Part shown: in pieces, positions 47,640-60,618 of the stretch | Position numbering within the stretch: the first letter of the stretch is position 1 | Layout of the letters: every line of letters starts with the position of its first letter | Assembly: GCA_015680685.1 (NCBI GenBank) | Contig: MNCI01034785.1 | Coordinates: forward strand, 719,241-783,240 | Reading direction: 5' to 3' | Source: Gnetum montanum | Taxonomy: Eukaryota > Streptophyta > Gnetopsida > Gnetales > Gnetaceae | Length of the DNA: 64,000 bases | Position numbers and translations under genes: made by a program | The notes under the pieces: generated by a model | Told to the model about the DNA's origin: nothing | Seen by the model: the letters and a program-made list of their open reading frames with translations, nothing else | Database searches by the model: none

Positions 47640-48300
47640 GCTAGAATAGTAGTTGATCCTACTAAAATATCAATCATTAGAAATTGGCCTATCCCTAAGG
47701 GTGTTGAAGAAATTCATAGCTTTCTTGGTTTGGCAAGTTATTATTGGAAGTTCGTCAAGAACTTCTCTTGCATTGCTTCATCTCTCACACAGCTATTGTG
47801 AAAGGACATTAGGCTCCTTTTGGATCCTTGTTGTCAAGTTGCTTTTGATAAACTCAAGAGTATATTGACATCAACTCTAATCTTGGTTATGCCTACCCCA
47901 AGTAAATCCTTTGATGTATGCATAGATGCATTAGGAGAAGGATATGGATGTGTCCTTAGTAGAAGGACAAGGTGATAGCATATGCCTCAAGATAATTGAG
48001 GCCTCATGAGACATGCTATCCCACCCATGATTTAGAGTTGTAAGAAGTGTTGTTTTTCTTAAATGTCTGATGTCACTCTCTCTTTAGAGAGAAATTGACA
48101 ATTTAAACTAATCATAAAGGGCTCCAATATCTAATGAATCAACCATAGTTGAACCTATGGAAGCAACAATCAATAGAATTGTTAACTAACCTTGACTTTA
48201 CCAACTAGTATAGCCTAGGAAAAAGTAATGTGATTGTAGATGATTTGATTTGGATGGCCAATAAACTATATAGCCTCATGATATAATCTAATGTTCAAGA
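47640..48300 (+). pseudogene. E RNase H
   Basis: After a connection segment (47650-47860), about 47880-48250 shows DALGEGYGCVL (catalytic Asp present), then the degraded remnants of RH motifs and of the LMNQPQLNLWKQQ-type stretch, with many stops and at least one frameshift. Confidence 0.75.
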
Positions 48301-48419
48301 TAATATATGGGTAAAGTAGGGACATGATCCTTGGTGCATGCAGCTTAAGGGATCTATTCATTCATTAGTCATGGTAGATGCATTAAGACTACTTTGTTCT
48401 AAGGATAAGATATGTGTAC

Positions 48420-49290
48420 CTATTTCCTTGTAACAATGTTTGCTAGAGGAGGCTCATCTCAATTGACTTCAAATGCATCCAGGTTATGACAAAATATATC
48501 AAATTCTAAAGAATTTGTATTGATGGATAGGAATGAAGAAGCAGGTTGAAGAATTTATACTAAAGTGCTTAATCTATAGGTTAAGTTAGAGGATCAACGA
48601 CTAGGTGGCTACCTATACCCTCACATAATTCTAAAGTGGAAGTATAAGGTGATCAGTATGGACTTCATTACTAGATTGCCTCGCACTAAGAGTGGTAATG
48701 ATGCTATATTTTGGTTATCAACTTGTTAACAAAGTCTGCTCACTTTCTTCTTATAAGGACTTAAACTAGTGCTTAGGATGTAGCATTATTATTTATCACT
48801 GAAATTTTTCAAATGCATGAAATTCCTACCAAGATTATGTCAAATTGCAATGCCAAATGCACCTTTCAATTTTGGTAAGCTTTTGTGACAAGCCTAGATA
48901 GTAGGTTGAACTTGAGTTCAACATATCATTCTCAAACATATGGATAGGCTGAATAAGTTAATTAGGTGCTAGAGGACATAATTCATTCATGCACTTTATA
49001 GTTTTTAGTCTCTTGGGTTAGTCTATTTCCATTAGTAGAGTTTTCCTATAACAATAGTTATTAGACAAGTTTGAAGGCAACACCATACAAGGTATTGTAT
49101 GGTATATCTTATAGAACAACATTGTGTTGGGATGCAAGAGGATAGACAATTGATTAGCGCTAACATTATCCTTCACACCATGGAGCAAATAATGGTAATT
49201 CAAGAGCAACTAAAGGTTTCTTAAGATCATCAAGTGAGGAGAAAAGGCCTCCTGATTTTGTAACAAGGGACAATGTGTTAAATTAAGTCT
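48420..49290 (+). pseudogene. E integrase
   Basis: The N-terminal zinc region is represented by EEAHLN..MHPGYDKIYQILK and a degraded C-x2-C (48440-48570). The core has MDFITRLPRTKSGNDAIF (about 48658-48715), PTKIMSNCNAKCTFQFW (48830-48875; the catalytic RDxxF region is altered) and STYHSQTYG. Many stops. Inserts cDNA by family; inactive. Confidence 0.8.
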
Positions 49291-49294
49291 CTCC

Positions 49295-49694
49295 ATTGAA
49301 GGGCTTGATGCACTTTGGACATAGAGGTAAGTTGGCACCTCATTACATTGGCCCCTTTGATGTTTTGCATTGTATTGAAGAGGTGGCATATCAAGTAATT
49401 CTACCACCACAACTCTCTAGCATGTATGATGTATTTCATGTGTCCATGTTATGACATTATATTCTTTATGAAATCCATGCAATAGATTGATCTAAAGTAT
49501 AAATTCAGACTAATGCTTCATATGATGAATGTCTAATTAAGATTATAGATCGCATGGTATGCCAACTGCATAGTAAATTAATTCCAATGGTGAAGGTATT
49601 GTGGAGTCGTCATGGTTCTCCAGAATAAACTTGGAAAGTTGAGTCTGATATGTATGTAGGCCATCCTAAGATCTTTAAAGAAAAAGATTCTTAG
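49295..49694 (+). pseudogene. E integrase C-terminus and chromodomain
   Basis: Reads LKGLMHFGHRGKLAPHYIGP and EEVAYQVILPPQLS (the GPY/F module), then VFHVSML. The chromodomain-like tail at about 49520-49690 contains KIIDRMVCQL, KLIPMVKVLWSRHG and TWKVESDM. The frame closes at TAG (about 49692). The chromodomain is the defining feature of chromoviruses and is thought to guide insertion to histone-marked chromatin. Confidence 0.85.
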
Positions 49695-49737
49695 GAGCGG
49701 GGGTGGGGTGGTGTGTGGGTGGGGGTTGGGGGGAGGA
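49694..49737 (+). other. Expanded G-rich polypurine tract of E
   Basis: About 44 bases with runs of 5, 4, 3, 5 and 6 G separated by T-containing loops, ending GGGGGGAGGA directly before the 3' LTR. It is far longer than a normal polypurine tract and can in principle fold as a G-quadruplex. Confidence 0.8.
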
Positions 49738-52700
49738 TGTAATAACCTTTTACCTTGTATGAATGGTTGAGGATGGTTAATAATATTAATATCAATTCTT
49801 ATATGCATATTTAATTTTTTATCAAATGATACATTTTTATTGCTCATGTTTACTAATTTTTATCATTATGCATGTTAATTATTTATACCTATCACTCATG
49901 TGCAGTAACCAAGTGGATGAGTTGTGGTAGGTTCTCCTACATGTTATGGCAAGGGCATTGAATGACTATGATGGCATGACATATGATTTATATATGTAAT
50001 TTTAAATTTAACTTTTTTGTTAATTAGATTAATGGGGAAGTAGATGAGAGAGGGTAGCTAGATTACATGGGTTTTGGGGTTAGATGGACTAAGGAAGAAG
50101 TCTTTAAAAACCACACACACTCCCTTAACCCAAGCATTCTTAGCCTCTTAGCTCTTGGGTTGGACTGTTGCTAGGTTAGAGGAGTGTGAGGAGCTTGCTG
50201 GTTTATGTAGAACATGGAAGAATCATTTTAAAAAATCTAGCAACATTTTGGGTGACTACTCTTGGCTCCTTTTTCATGGTTGTTTCAACACACTAATTTT
50301 TACATAGATTCATTTTGGGTTTTATTTTAATTGATGGAAAATCTTGTAAATCTAGAATATTTATTATATTTATTACTAAAATATTGTTAATATGTGATTT
50401 CATTGCTAGATTTATTGTTCTTCCTGATTTAAAGTACTTTTTATGAACTTTGCACTTTAAGGGTTTAGGATGATTCATATAGTGCTTTGTAACATGCTCA
50501 TATATCTCTCTATACTTTGAATCTAGTTGCAATATACCTTTTTTTGGATTCCTCACACAATTATATACAATCTTGATGAAGGAATTAGATAGAAATTCAT
50601 TGTAGATAAGGTGCTACATGTTATTCTTTCAACATTACCCAAAATTAGAGCAATTTCAATACAGTCTAGAGTTAAGGATATATGTATGTGTTGATTATGT
50701 CTCTAGTTTTAAAAGTTTAGTATGATAATTAAAACATACAAAATATCTAGATACAAGTAGAAGTACTTTAAATTAGCTCGTGTAGTTAGAGTTATGATTC
50801 CATCTTTGGGGGTTGTCTGAATTTACATAGAAATCTAATATAGAAATTCATTTGTTAATAGCTCATTATCTATAAATTGGTTTCTCTTAAAATTTTTATG
50901 AGGCTTAAAAATGGATGTTATATTGCTATCCAAAGTGTAAGAAGTTAAAAAGGTAAATTTTGATAGAGTTATAAGAAATTTACTGTTAGCCACTCATTCT
51001 ATCTCTATTTCTGATTGTCTATAATGTTAGAAAAATATCTATTTCTATGAATTTGTAATTTTTAAAATATTTTTACAATAAATAAGTATGGATATTATAA
51101 TTTAAATGAATCATTAATTATATGGAAATTCATAAGGATGCGTGAGTTATTGGAGTTTCATTTGAGGTATTCAGTTTGCCTAATATCTAGTAAATAATTG
51201 TTGAGAAGCTGAATTCTAATGAAGTTGTTGGGAGATGTGCATGATTTTCCAATTTTTATCCTTGAAATTTCTATATCTATTTTGAATTTTTTTTTTTGAT
51301 ATTAAAAATTGTAAATTGTTGAAGGATTTAAACTTTAATTGATTATTAAATGTTTTGGCCTTTGGGGCAAGTATGTTGTTAAGCTTGGCCTTGTAACTTC
51401 ACAGGTTGTAAATTTGTAGGATCAAATCTCTTGAATATGTATTATCACATTGGTTGATTTTATTTTTTTGGATTCTTAGAACATTGAATTTTTTGGGACA
51501 TGCCAAATTTTTGATCTTGAAAATGTTGTGAAACATGCTAGATTGCTGGGATTTGGATTGTAGTATGACATGTTGGTTTGATGGTCCTTTTGTTGGCTTA
51601 TGTAAAATTGATGTTGAGTCCCTTCATAATCAGTGTGATTTTTCTATATTTTAATGATTGTGAGATGGCTAGATGATGCCATAGTTTAATTATTTGCTAT
51701 GTGTTCAATGATGAAGCTAGCACCAAGTTTGTGGCTAGTTGGAGATGGGCTCCCTAAGGTCAATTTTTATGATTGACCTTCACTCTTAGTGCACTAGTGT
51801 GGCTCTCATGATAGGCCCCATTTGGTAGGAGAGGATGTTCCATGGCTCATTGGTCTTGTTTGGTTGGTTCCTCCAAAACATTAGAGGTGGGTATGCATTG
51901 GAACACCTCTAACACCAACATGTGTTGGAACCTTAGTGGGGATCCACTAGGAAATCTTGGTTCATTAAGACTAATAATAAATCTATGTGCATGGTAATTT
52001 GATATTTTGTTGGAAACATTGATTTGGAACTTGAAAGTATCCATGAAAACGTTATGCACATTAACACTAAGTGAGGTGTGTGTTAGCCTCTTTTTTTGTT
52101 CAGTTGATGGATGGAGTGAGCAAATGTGACTATAGGACTAATGTGATCATCAAATGGATTGATCCCATGCTTGTAGATAATTATATAGCATTGTATTTTT
52201 GGCATGTTTGTGGATTCTTAGTTCCATGTTGATGGATGATCTTGGATGTTTATGATGGTTGTATGTTTGGATATGTTTTGTAGGTTTCCATGCCCTACCT
52301 AGCCCCCATGAGACCTATCCTTGATTCAGTCAAAAGATGGCGCCAAGGTTACTCACTTAGTGATAGCTGATTTTTGTTTTATGTACAGGTATATTAGGCT
52401 AGGAAGAGCATGGAGTACATGTGGTACCTTCGAGATGTTCATAACACATGCTAGAATTATATGGTATTTAGAATTATAATTTCTATTTCACAAGTAGATG
52501 TATATAAATATGATTCATGTCCTTAGTCCTTTATAGTAGACTTGTATTGAATATGAATTATGTAGTGATAATGAGAACCTATCAAATATCTTTATGTAAG
52601 ATGTATTTCGATGGGATAATTATGGAATTTATAATGCTATTGAATTTGAGATTTCTTTTATGTATTCTTGTAATTTAAATCTTTATTACTTGTGTATATA

Positions 52701-52908
52701 TTCATCTTAATATTAAAATATATAACTTTTTCACATTTTCCTGTCATCACTTAATCTCTTCTTTATCCTTTTGTTCATGGCTTAACCATACTTCCTTTCA
52801 CTACATTAGGATGAATTGATTTCATTACTTTACCATGAAAAACCTTTTTTATCTATTCTTATCCCACATAATGCTCTTCATCCTAAGGGTAGGAAGGAGG
52901 GTGTTACA
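49738..52908 (+). repeat. 3' LTR of E
   Basis: 3171 bases, TGTAATAACC to GTGTTACA, direct repeat of the interrupted 5' LTR, with no nested insertion. Followed by ATAAT. Confidence 0.92.
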
Positions 52909-52913
52909 ATAAT

Positions 52914-55052
52914 TCTATGTTCCAATCAACTTATAGGTATTAGTTGACACTAAGTTAACAAAGTTTCTTAAGGTGTGTGTTGCCTTAGCTATATTCATAA
53001 TTTGAATATTCCATGCTAAGGCATCTACATTTAGAATAACTAAGCTTGAAAATCATAATTAGAAGAAGGAATAACTAATAATTATTTACAAACTATTCCT
53101 CCCTTTCATGAGAGACTATGCTCTTCCCATTTTTATCATCATGTTACAAATAATAAGTATAGATATGGGATTCTTTGTAGGACTTAAACTTGATGTAGCA
53201 GTGAACATAGCATGCTTAGCTATTCTATATGTACTTATTTTGGTGCTTGTTATTGCTATAGATATGCATTCCTCTATGTTTACAACTGGAATATCATGAA
53301 GCATAACTTCAATCATATCATTCAAATTCATAACCTCTCTCTTAGTCAATAAAACAAGGATTACAAAATTTGTTGTTAATTGAAATGGTAATTCCTTGCT
53401 ACAAAATTTATTTCTTAAATAATATTAGTAATCCTCCAAATTCAAATTTGAAAATCTTTCCGTTTTAGAAGCTTAGAAAATGTACGATAAAAATTATACA
53501 CAATAATTTTTGTCCATGTAAACTTTAAATTCCAAGTTTGGACATAGTATAAAATCTTGATAATATCCCATTGAAAATTATTTCAATGATACATACAATC
53601 CATCTAGTTGTTATAAATCTTAATCTTGGATCTCAGAGTCTCATTTAATGTATCAACATTAATCCAAGCATTTTCTTGGTAGGCTTGAAAATTCAATTTA
53701 GAAAGAAATGGTAGCACTAGGGCTTCACAATTGATGGCTCACATATCTACAAATGGAAAATAAAAATTCTTATCTTAGGTAATAAAATGAGTGATTTCTT
53801 CATTGATAGGTATAGAAGATCCCCATTATGCTATTGTAGTAAGTTTTAGTGATTGCTTTAGTTCTTCATCTATCATAAACTCTAAATAAGTTTGAAATTC
53901 ATGTAGTCTTCCATGTTTATCTCTTCCAATGTATCATATACTTTAAAACCCACAATTAGTTGAAGATAATTTTCATTATATGTAATAGTTTGCTTAAGAT
54001 TAAACTTTCCTTGTACTATGGTTATCAGTGACACCATGAATGTTCCTCTATTAGAAAGAACAACATCAAAATTGAACTTCTTTTTTGGATTCATCTTGGG
54101 CCTAGATGAAATTCTTCAAGGATTACTTCAATATTGATTTGGATTAATCTTTACACACTCACAGATAGATATTATCATTGTTTTACTTAGAAACCCTTAC
54201 TCAAAATTGTACAAATCCTTCATGAATTATAGATTTGGGAATTTTTATCTTTGTATATTGAGCATCTATGTTTGCTTATGCCAAAACAATGTATTTAACA
54301 TTTATGTTGATAAAATTTCATAATATAATGAATTATTATAAAATATTTTTTCTTCTTAATGCAATTTTACAAAGATTTGAGTTAAGATTTAATGTAACTT
54401 AACATATTTCTTCCAATTATTATGAGAGATTGGCTTAGTATCAAGTAACCAAGGATAATAAAACTTTGGACATTTGTTCCATTTAGGCTTAGGGAACTAG
54501 GACTTATTTGTAGGTCATTGACAATGATTATATGATTGATGAATTTATTCATGGCTCTTGTTTTCTTAGATCTTTCTCTTCTTCACAACTTCTATTAGAC
54601 GTATCTTCTTTCAAATTTTTTACGACTTCATCCATCCTATCTTTAATTTATGAGTATGTAGATAATATACTTAATATGATGTTCAAGAAGTGAATGATTC
54701 TTGTTGATGCTACTATGGTTTTTTGATGCTATGGGAACATCCAAGGTTTTCTCCAAAGTCATCTTCAAAATCTAACTTACTAATGAAAAAACTCCACGTT
54801 TTTTCAGTTTATCTTCTTTTTAACCTTAATTCTATTGAATTCTTAATATCTTTGATGCTTTTTTTTACATCTTATTTCATACTCCTTTATCTCATTATAT
54901 CATGCTTGGTTTTGCTATTCATCATATGAAAATGTTCTTTGTTTATGATTTCATTATACTTAATTAATACATCATTTTATCCTCAATATCTATAATTATC
55001 ATTATATTCCTTGTTGACTCATAGCTACTAGATCTCATGAATAACGTCGATT
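52914..55052 (-). pseudogene. F 5' internal part (unrecognised gag-like protein)
   Basis: Lies between the F primer site and the E insertion. On the minus strand, open pieces 53882-54094 (starting MNPKKKFNFDVVL) and 53116-53349 belong to a longer stop-broken coding stretch (about 54100-53560 also reads EALVLPFLSKLNFQAY). Composition and position fit a gag or gag-like protein, but I recognise no gag, protease or polymerase domain. The plus-strand frame 53108-53299 is its shadow. The first 900 bases after the primer site (55052-54150) are AT-rich, with no clear start. Confidence 0.45.
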
Positions 55053-55064
55053 GCTCTAATACCA
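55053..55064 (-). other. Primer-binding site of F
   Basis: The sense strand reads TGGTATTAGAGC directly at the LTR end: the initiator-tRNA-Met site with one change. This supports copia affinity. Confidence 0.85.
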
Positions 55065-55859
55065 TGTTAGATATTAGTTTTGCACCACTTGGACAACTTT
55101 AATTACCTAAGGATCTAAGTTCATAAAAAAATTTCTTATAAAATTCATAACTCTTACTGATGTGCATCATACTTCTTAATCACTTGTTTAGAATTCTTTG
55201 TAATAACCTTTGGAATTTCTTGTACAAGTTCATTGGAAACTAAGATTATCTCATGTTTATGAGTTATTGTCTAATTTTTTTGAAATTTTTGAAATACTTA
55301 TTCATAACTCTTTTTGTTTTCTTAACCATTGTAACCTTCTAGTTGATCTCCTCTTCTTATTTAAGAAATTGGACTAGGCTATGTATGATACAACATGAGC
55401 TTACTCTTCCTCTTTAAGAAACTAGATTCTTATGCTACATGGATTTCTCTTGTCTCATGAAATACTTCCTACTTAGCCTTAAGTCACTTCTTTAACTTTT
55501 TGATTGTGATGCTCAGATTTCTATTATGAACTCTATGTTTTGTAACATCTACTTTATATCTTTGAGTTACTAGTTGCTTTGGCTTCTTGATACATCATAA
55601 TGTGTACTATTTTTTTAAGCTCTTATCTTTATTGATATTTTAATTCTTCTTTAGTTCTTAATACATACTCTTTCTACTTCCCCCTTTCCCCTACATCTGT
55701 AACCTAGATGTTGGTTGTTAATATTTTATAGAAAGGTTGTATTATTGCTAGGTTATGAATCACATATTTTCATTATGAATTGATCGTGAGTGGTTACGAA
55801 TAGCCTTCAAGGATTATAACACTAATAATTTTACATTAGCTTAGGAGTATATTATAATA
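55065..55859 (-). repeat. 5' LTR of F
   Basis: 795 bases. The start is decayed to TATTATAATATAC (from TGTTAGAATATAC), the end is TCTAACA. Clearly diverged from 32944-33744, so F is old. Confidence 0.82.
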
Positions 55860-57430
55860 GAGGTAAGTCAACTTATTGAACTTCTTTTGGGGAGAAGCAA
55901 TCCATACATCTTCTTATCTTCTCAATAGATTATATTCATTATCAAGCAAAGGCATCATTCCATATTAGGCTTTGTATGGTAAGGTACCCAAGCTTTCTCA
56001 TATAAAAAAAGGTTGATTATATTTGTTGGACTCATGTACTAAATTTTCTCATAATAAAATTGGATGATAGGATCATAAAACATATTTTTCTAGGATATGA
56101 TCAGAAATCAACCTCATAAAAATGTTTGTATTTCTTTAATAGGAAATTTATTTTCTCAAGAAATGTAAAATTTGGTAAAAATATATTTGGACTAATGCAC
56201 TTTGGAAAGAAAAATGGAGTTATAGGTCAAGAATATCAAATGGAGAAGATGGTACAATAATCCAATGTTCCTTCTAGAATTGAGAGGATGCATCCTCCCT
56301 CTAAAATTCTTGATCACAATATTAGGATAATATTTATAATAAGCATTGAAAAAATTCATCTTGGCAATGCTACCCTCATCTATGAACCTCAAAGAATTTA
56401 GTAGGCTCTTAATCCATGAAGAAGATAGAAGTAATGTAAAAGAATTCTATTGGACCCCTTCTTTGATAAGCCCAAGGAAAATGAGGTGATTAACATAAGA
56501 TAACTCTTCAAGATAAAATACAATGAGAATGAAACCTTGGATAAATTCAAAGCAAGGTTTGTAGCTAAAGGAGTAGATTATGAATAAATCTATGTACTAA
56601 TTACAAGGATTGAAATAATTAAAATCCCTATCTTACTTGCTACTCATGGTGGTTTGAAACTCTACCAAATGAATATGAATTTAACCTTCCTCAATGACTA
56701 CTTGGAGGAAGAAGTATATATCATACAACTTGAAGGTTTAATCAAGAAAGGCCAAGAAGAAAAGATATGCAAGTTTAATAAAGATTTGTATGATTTGAAG
56801 TAAGATTTTAGAACTAGGTTTAGAAGGATTAATGATTATTTGATTGGGAAATGTTACATGTTATCATTGGCTAATCTTGCACTTTATCGTAAATTCATTT
56901 GCTTCCATTTCATCATTATTTCATTATATGTGAATGACATTGTTTTTATTGCTTCTAATGATAAACTCATAGAAGAATCCAAGAGAGCCATGAAAGATGA
57001 ATTTGAAATGAAGGATCTTAATTAGTATAGTATTTTTTATGAAAATAATTTAATTTATTGAAAATTATAGAATCAATTTTTTATGTGAGCCTTTTAGGCA
57101 CCGATTTCAAATATGTGAAATTATTGTGTTTAACATGTCTTATGATTAAAAAAGTATTTGAGGAACTAAATTTCATCATTGAGAAGGCCATCACTTTGTT
57201 TTGTAATAACACATCAACCATTATGCTCTCTAATGAGCATATTATTCACATGAAATGAAAGAACATTGAAATTAAATTTTAGTTTATCAAGGTTCAAGAA
57301 AGCGTTGTCTTTCCAAAGTTCATCAAAAATTTAAAAATAATTAGATGATATGCTTACCAAAAGGATACAACCCCATAAGATGGAGATACTACTCTTGAAT
57401 ATTGGAGCAGTCAAACTAAAGCTCACTTTA
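55860..57430 (+). pseudogene. D integrase end, reverse transcriptase and RNase H (copia)
   Basis: Continuation of the D polyprotein after the F insertion. The integrase C-terminal part at 55880-56110 has NFFWGEAIHTSSYLLNR and the following K-x-S-x-H-region. The linker 56330-56470 has YEPQR. RT (RVT_2) at 56490-57030 has FKARFVAKGVDYE, LYQMNMNLTFLNDYLEEEVY, KKGQEEKICKFNKDLYDLK and, after a deletion, SLYVNDIVFIASNDKL, where the YVDD box reads YVND. The RNase H end at 57160-57400 has ITLFCNNTSTIMLSNE and HMK..NIEIK. Frames are short but the order is classic Ty1/copia. Inactive. Confidence 0.9.
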
Positions 57431-57887
57431 GTTTAAAAGAGTAAATGCTAATATTTATAGCCTAATGTGTTCTTCCCTCATGCTAATTTTATTTTTCATA
57501 TTATTTTAGAAGTTAGGTTTATTTTTCATATTGTGGTTGACCCATGCAGTATGCTAGTCCATATCTTCATGTCTCCATGTAATGTATCACATAAATTAAT
57601 GTTATATCTCAAAATTAAGAGGAAATAAAAAATAAATTAAAGTCAAATGTGGATCTTCCAATGCCTCATGTGATGCATCTCTCCCTTGGTATCACCCAAG
57701 GCCCCATATGGCTATCTATCTTATGTTGGAATCACATGAAGGAATTAGGTAACACATCCTTATAATTAGAATCACAAGTTTCCTCTCCTTGTAATTTAGT
57801 TGGTGATTAGGTGGGTCATTTGTAGCTATGTTAAGAGTTAAGTGTGCTCATAATAACCTCCTTATTTTTTTATTTTTCTCTATGTAT
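57431..57887 (+). repeat. D 3' untranslated region, with inverted copy nearby
   Basis: Non-coding sequence between the RNase H and the next D LTR. It matches the reverse complement of 60619-61090 over about 450 bases (for example 57455-57480 with 61028-61050 and 57560-57640 with 60890-60960). Confidence 0.75.
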
Positions 57888-59335
57888 GGGCTCTTCTCAA
57901 AGTGGAGGCATTTGAAGCAATACTAAAGCTTGAAGCAATAGAAGAGAAAAACTTTATTAATGTAATACTAAAGCTTGAAGCAATAGAAAAGGAAAAGTAT
58001 TTTTCTCCATATTAGTCTTATTATCTTATTTTATTTATTTCATTTATTTAAATTTCATTTTATTATCTCATTATTTCATCAACTTCATATCATCTCTATT
58101 ATCATTTAAGAGAAGAAAGAAGAAGATATTGTTGGAGATCAATCTTCATTATTATTTCTTCTTTGTTTAGGTAAGTTTTACAAGTTTGAGATAATTTTAA
58201 GTTGAAGAAGAAATTTCATGACTAACTAAGAACCCATTAAAGCTTAGAAGAGTAATTTTTGATGAAAACTTTTTTAACATATGGTGTGATGCTCAACCCT
58301 CCAAAAATCTTAGCCATTTTAGGCTGTTCTTGCTACTATTAAACCAATATTAACATTCTCTATCCTCAAAACATAGATTTTACTCAACTCTCATATCATT
58401 GTAGGATCAATTTTAACATCTTCATATGACTACAAGGTTACCATGACTTGTAGTTTACTCATAGATACACCACAACCTCATCATGAGTTATGGTGTTGTA
58501 AAGATAAAAAAATTTCTATTTCTATCAAGCATGACATCACCATGATTCATGGTATTACAACATACTTTAACCAAAACTTTTGGTATTGACAAAATAGCAG
58601 AGAAAAAAAAAGGTAGAAATTTATTAAATTTAATGCTAATCATGACTTGCCCATGACTACAACATGACTCATGGTTAATATTTCATGAGCGCTCTAGAGT
58701 TCATGGTCTTTATCCTCACTTTCAAACATATTATTACTTGACAAGAACCCATGGTTCTTAACCATGAACACACCAAGATTTATGATTTGTAATACCATGG
58801 TTCTTGGGAAAGAGTGAAGCATATTTGACATTCAAGCTCCTAATTGTCTATTCTAAGCCATTGTATTCTTACTCTTCATTGTAACATCACTTGCTTGGTT
58901 GTATGGTGTCATGATGACACTATTGGCACTAACCATGTGACCATGAGTCATAATCAAATCATGATCAATTCTAAAGCAATTTCTTACATTTTTTTTATCT
59001 TTCTTTTATAAATACCTACAATCCAACAAATTGCAGTTAGGTCCTAGTCAACCACCATAGGTTGTGATGAAGTCATGATCAAGCCAATTTTTTTGTTCTT
59101 GTTATTTCATGTTATTTTATGTGGTTTTTAATAAATCACATGTTGTGGTCAATTCATGGCCATTCTATCAAAAGTTATGGTCAAATCATAATCAAAATTT
59201 TTTTCATAGTTTCTGTTGGTGGTTTTTCTATGTAAGCCATGAGTTTCAATTAGGTCGTGGTTAGCCATCATTAGTTGTGATGAGATCATGATCTTAGGAT
59301 TTTGTTGTTTTTAAGTCTGACTTGTCGAAGGAGCT
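57888..59335 (+). mobile_element. D 3' LTR (CATGA-repeat type)
   Basis: Begins TGGGCTCTTCTC and follows the order of 29905-30850, including the CATGACTCATGG-word region (58430-59290). A 35-40-base direct duplication (ACTAAAGCTTGAAGCAATAG) lies at 57935-57995. The right limit is uncertain because it runs into gypsy LTR sequence. Confidence 0.65.
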
Positions 59336-60618
59336 TCACTTAACATGTTTCAATGACTTTAAATTTTGTTTGATACTATTCAATAATTCTATGATGTGTT
59401 GGACTATTGGATTTGATCTTAAAGTTAGTTTTTAGTTTTTGGTCATTTGGATTTGCTAGCTATTAGTTGTATCCCTCCACAATTAATGTTTAATTTGTAT
59501 TTCCTTGGATTCTTATATGGCTGCTTAGATATGGGCTTCCTAAAGAAATTTGGTATTTGACCTTCACTAGGATGCATTAATGTGTCTCTTACTATAGGCT
59601 CCATTCTATAAGAAAGGGCGATCCAAGGTTGATTAGTCCCTTTGTTTGATGTCTCCAGAACATTAGAGGTAAGTCCTAAGTAATACCTCTAGTAGTAGTA
59701 GTTTGATTTGAGACTAATAAATAAATTTTCTCAAAATCAAAAATTTGTATTTGATAATAAATTTTGCACATGATATTTTGACATTTAATTTGGTCTTGGT
59801 TTGGAAATTTGGAAAAAAAAAAACATATGACAATAATTCACACATTTGAAACTAAGTGTGGTATATGTTAGCCTTCTTACTTGTGGGTTGATAGATAGAG
59901 TGGATGATTTGGTTTTTTTATATATTTTTTTCTAATGATCATATCTATGTATGATGTATAATCTTTGATTTTTGGATTGGTTTTACTTATTGACACATTT
60001 TTTAGGCCAACATGCCTTCACCTAGCCACCATGAGACTTCCTGTCAATTTAATTGGAGAAGTTGCTAAGGTTTCTCACTCAGTGTATATTATCCTTCCTC
60101 TCTTATTTTAAGTTACTAGGACTAGGTTAAGTAAGGAGATCTTTATTATTATCATTGATCTTTGTATTTTATGCATGTTTACTTTCCAATATTAGTCTAT
60201 TTTTCACTTCACATCATTTATGATATTTCATAGACTTGTATCAATTTATTCTCCTTCATGCATTATGTATTTGAATTATGGATGTTTTATATATGGCTAA
60301 ACATGTTGTAGTACTATTGGATATTTTATATTATACTTCAAATATTCAAATTTATATTTCTTTCTCTTTTTAATTTAGCTTTATCTTCCAATCCCTATTA
60401 TATATTTATGTTAATTAATCATTTTTTTCATTTAATCTTCCATTGTTATCATTTCTTCTCTTCTCTTCAATCATGGCATTATCATATTTTCTTTCATCTC
60501 CTTATCACTACATTAGTTCATTTTGATTTTCAACTCCTCTTACCATGACCAAACATGTTTTAGGAGTTCTATATCCAATGTAATGCTCTCTAACCTAAGG
60601 CTAGGATGGAGGGTGTTA
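59336..60618 (+). mobile_element. Gypsy LTR 3' fragment
   Basis: Diverged match to the second half of the E LTR: CCTAGCCACCATGAGAC at about 60030, the CTCACTCAGTG patch at about 60075, and the end GGATGGAGGGTGTTATA at 60618 (E has GGAAGGAGGGTGTTACA). Internal sequence of that element is not present here. Confidence 0.7.

Larger units (their letters stand above)
34946..52908 (+). mobile_element. Element E: Ty3/gypsy chromovirus with about 3.2-kb LTRs
   Basis: Plus-strand element flanked by a perfect 5-bp duplication ATAAT (34941-34945 and 52909-52913), inserted in F. The LTRs run 34946-45211 (carrying composite H) and 49738-52908 (3171 bases), with TGTAA...TTACA ends. Internal order gag, protease, RT, RNase H, integrase, chromodomain places it among plant chromoviruses, most like the Tekay/Del group (long LTRs, TGTAA start, G-rich polypurine tract). 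The LTRs differ by roughly 15-20% by eye and the frames are full of stops, so it is an old copy. I found no clear primer site at 45212-45240. Confidence 0.9.
32944..55859 (-). mobile_element. Element F: gag-like-only copia-type element inserted in D, split by E
   Basis: Minus-strand element: 5' LTR 55065-55859, primer site 55053-55064, internal 55064-52914 and 34945-33745 (the two parts separated by chromovirus E with target duplication ATAAT), polypurine tract, 3' LTR 32944-33744. The rejoined internal region is about 3.35 kb and contains no recognisable polymerase. Insertion into D is shown by copia integrase sequence continuing across the two outer edges. I see no clear target duplication (TTTCA left, GAGGT right), so the outer edges have decayed or been altered. 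Confidence 0.82.

Noticed and set aside
52914-54100. Endogenous plant pararetrovirus in the F 5' internal region
   Set aside because: The odd protein there prompted the idea, but the LTRs, tRNA-Met primer site next to the LTR and polypurine tract fit an LTR retrotransposon, and no movement-protein or RT motif is visible.
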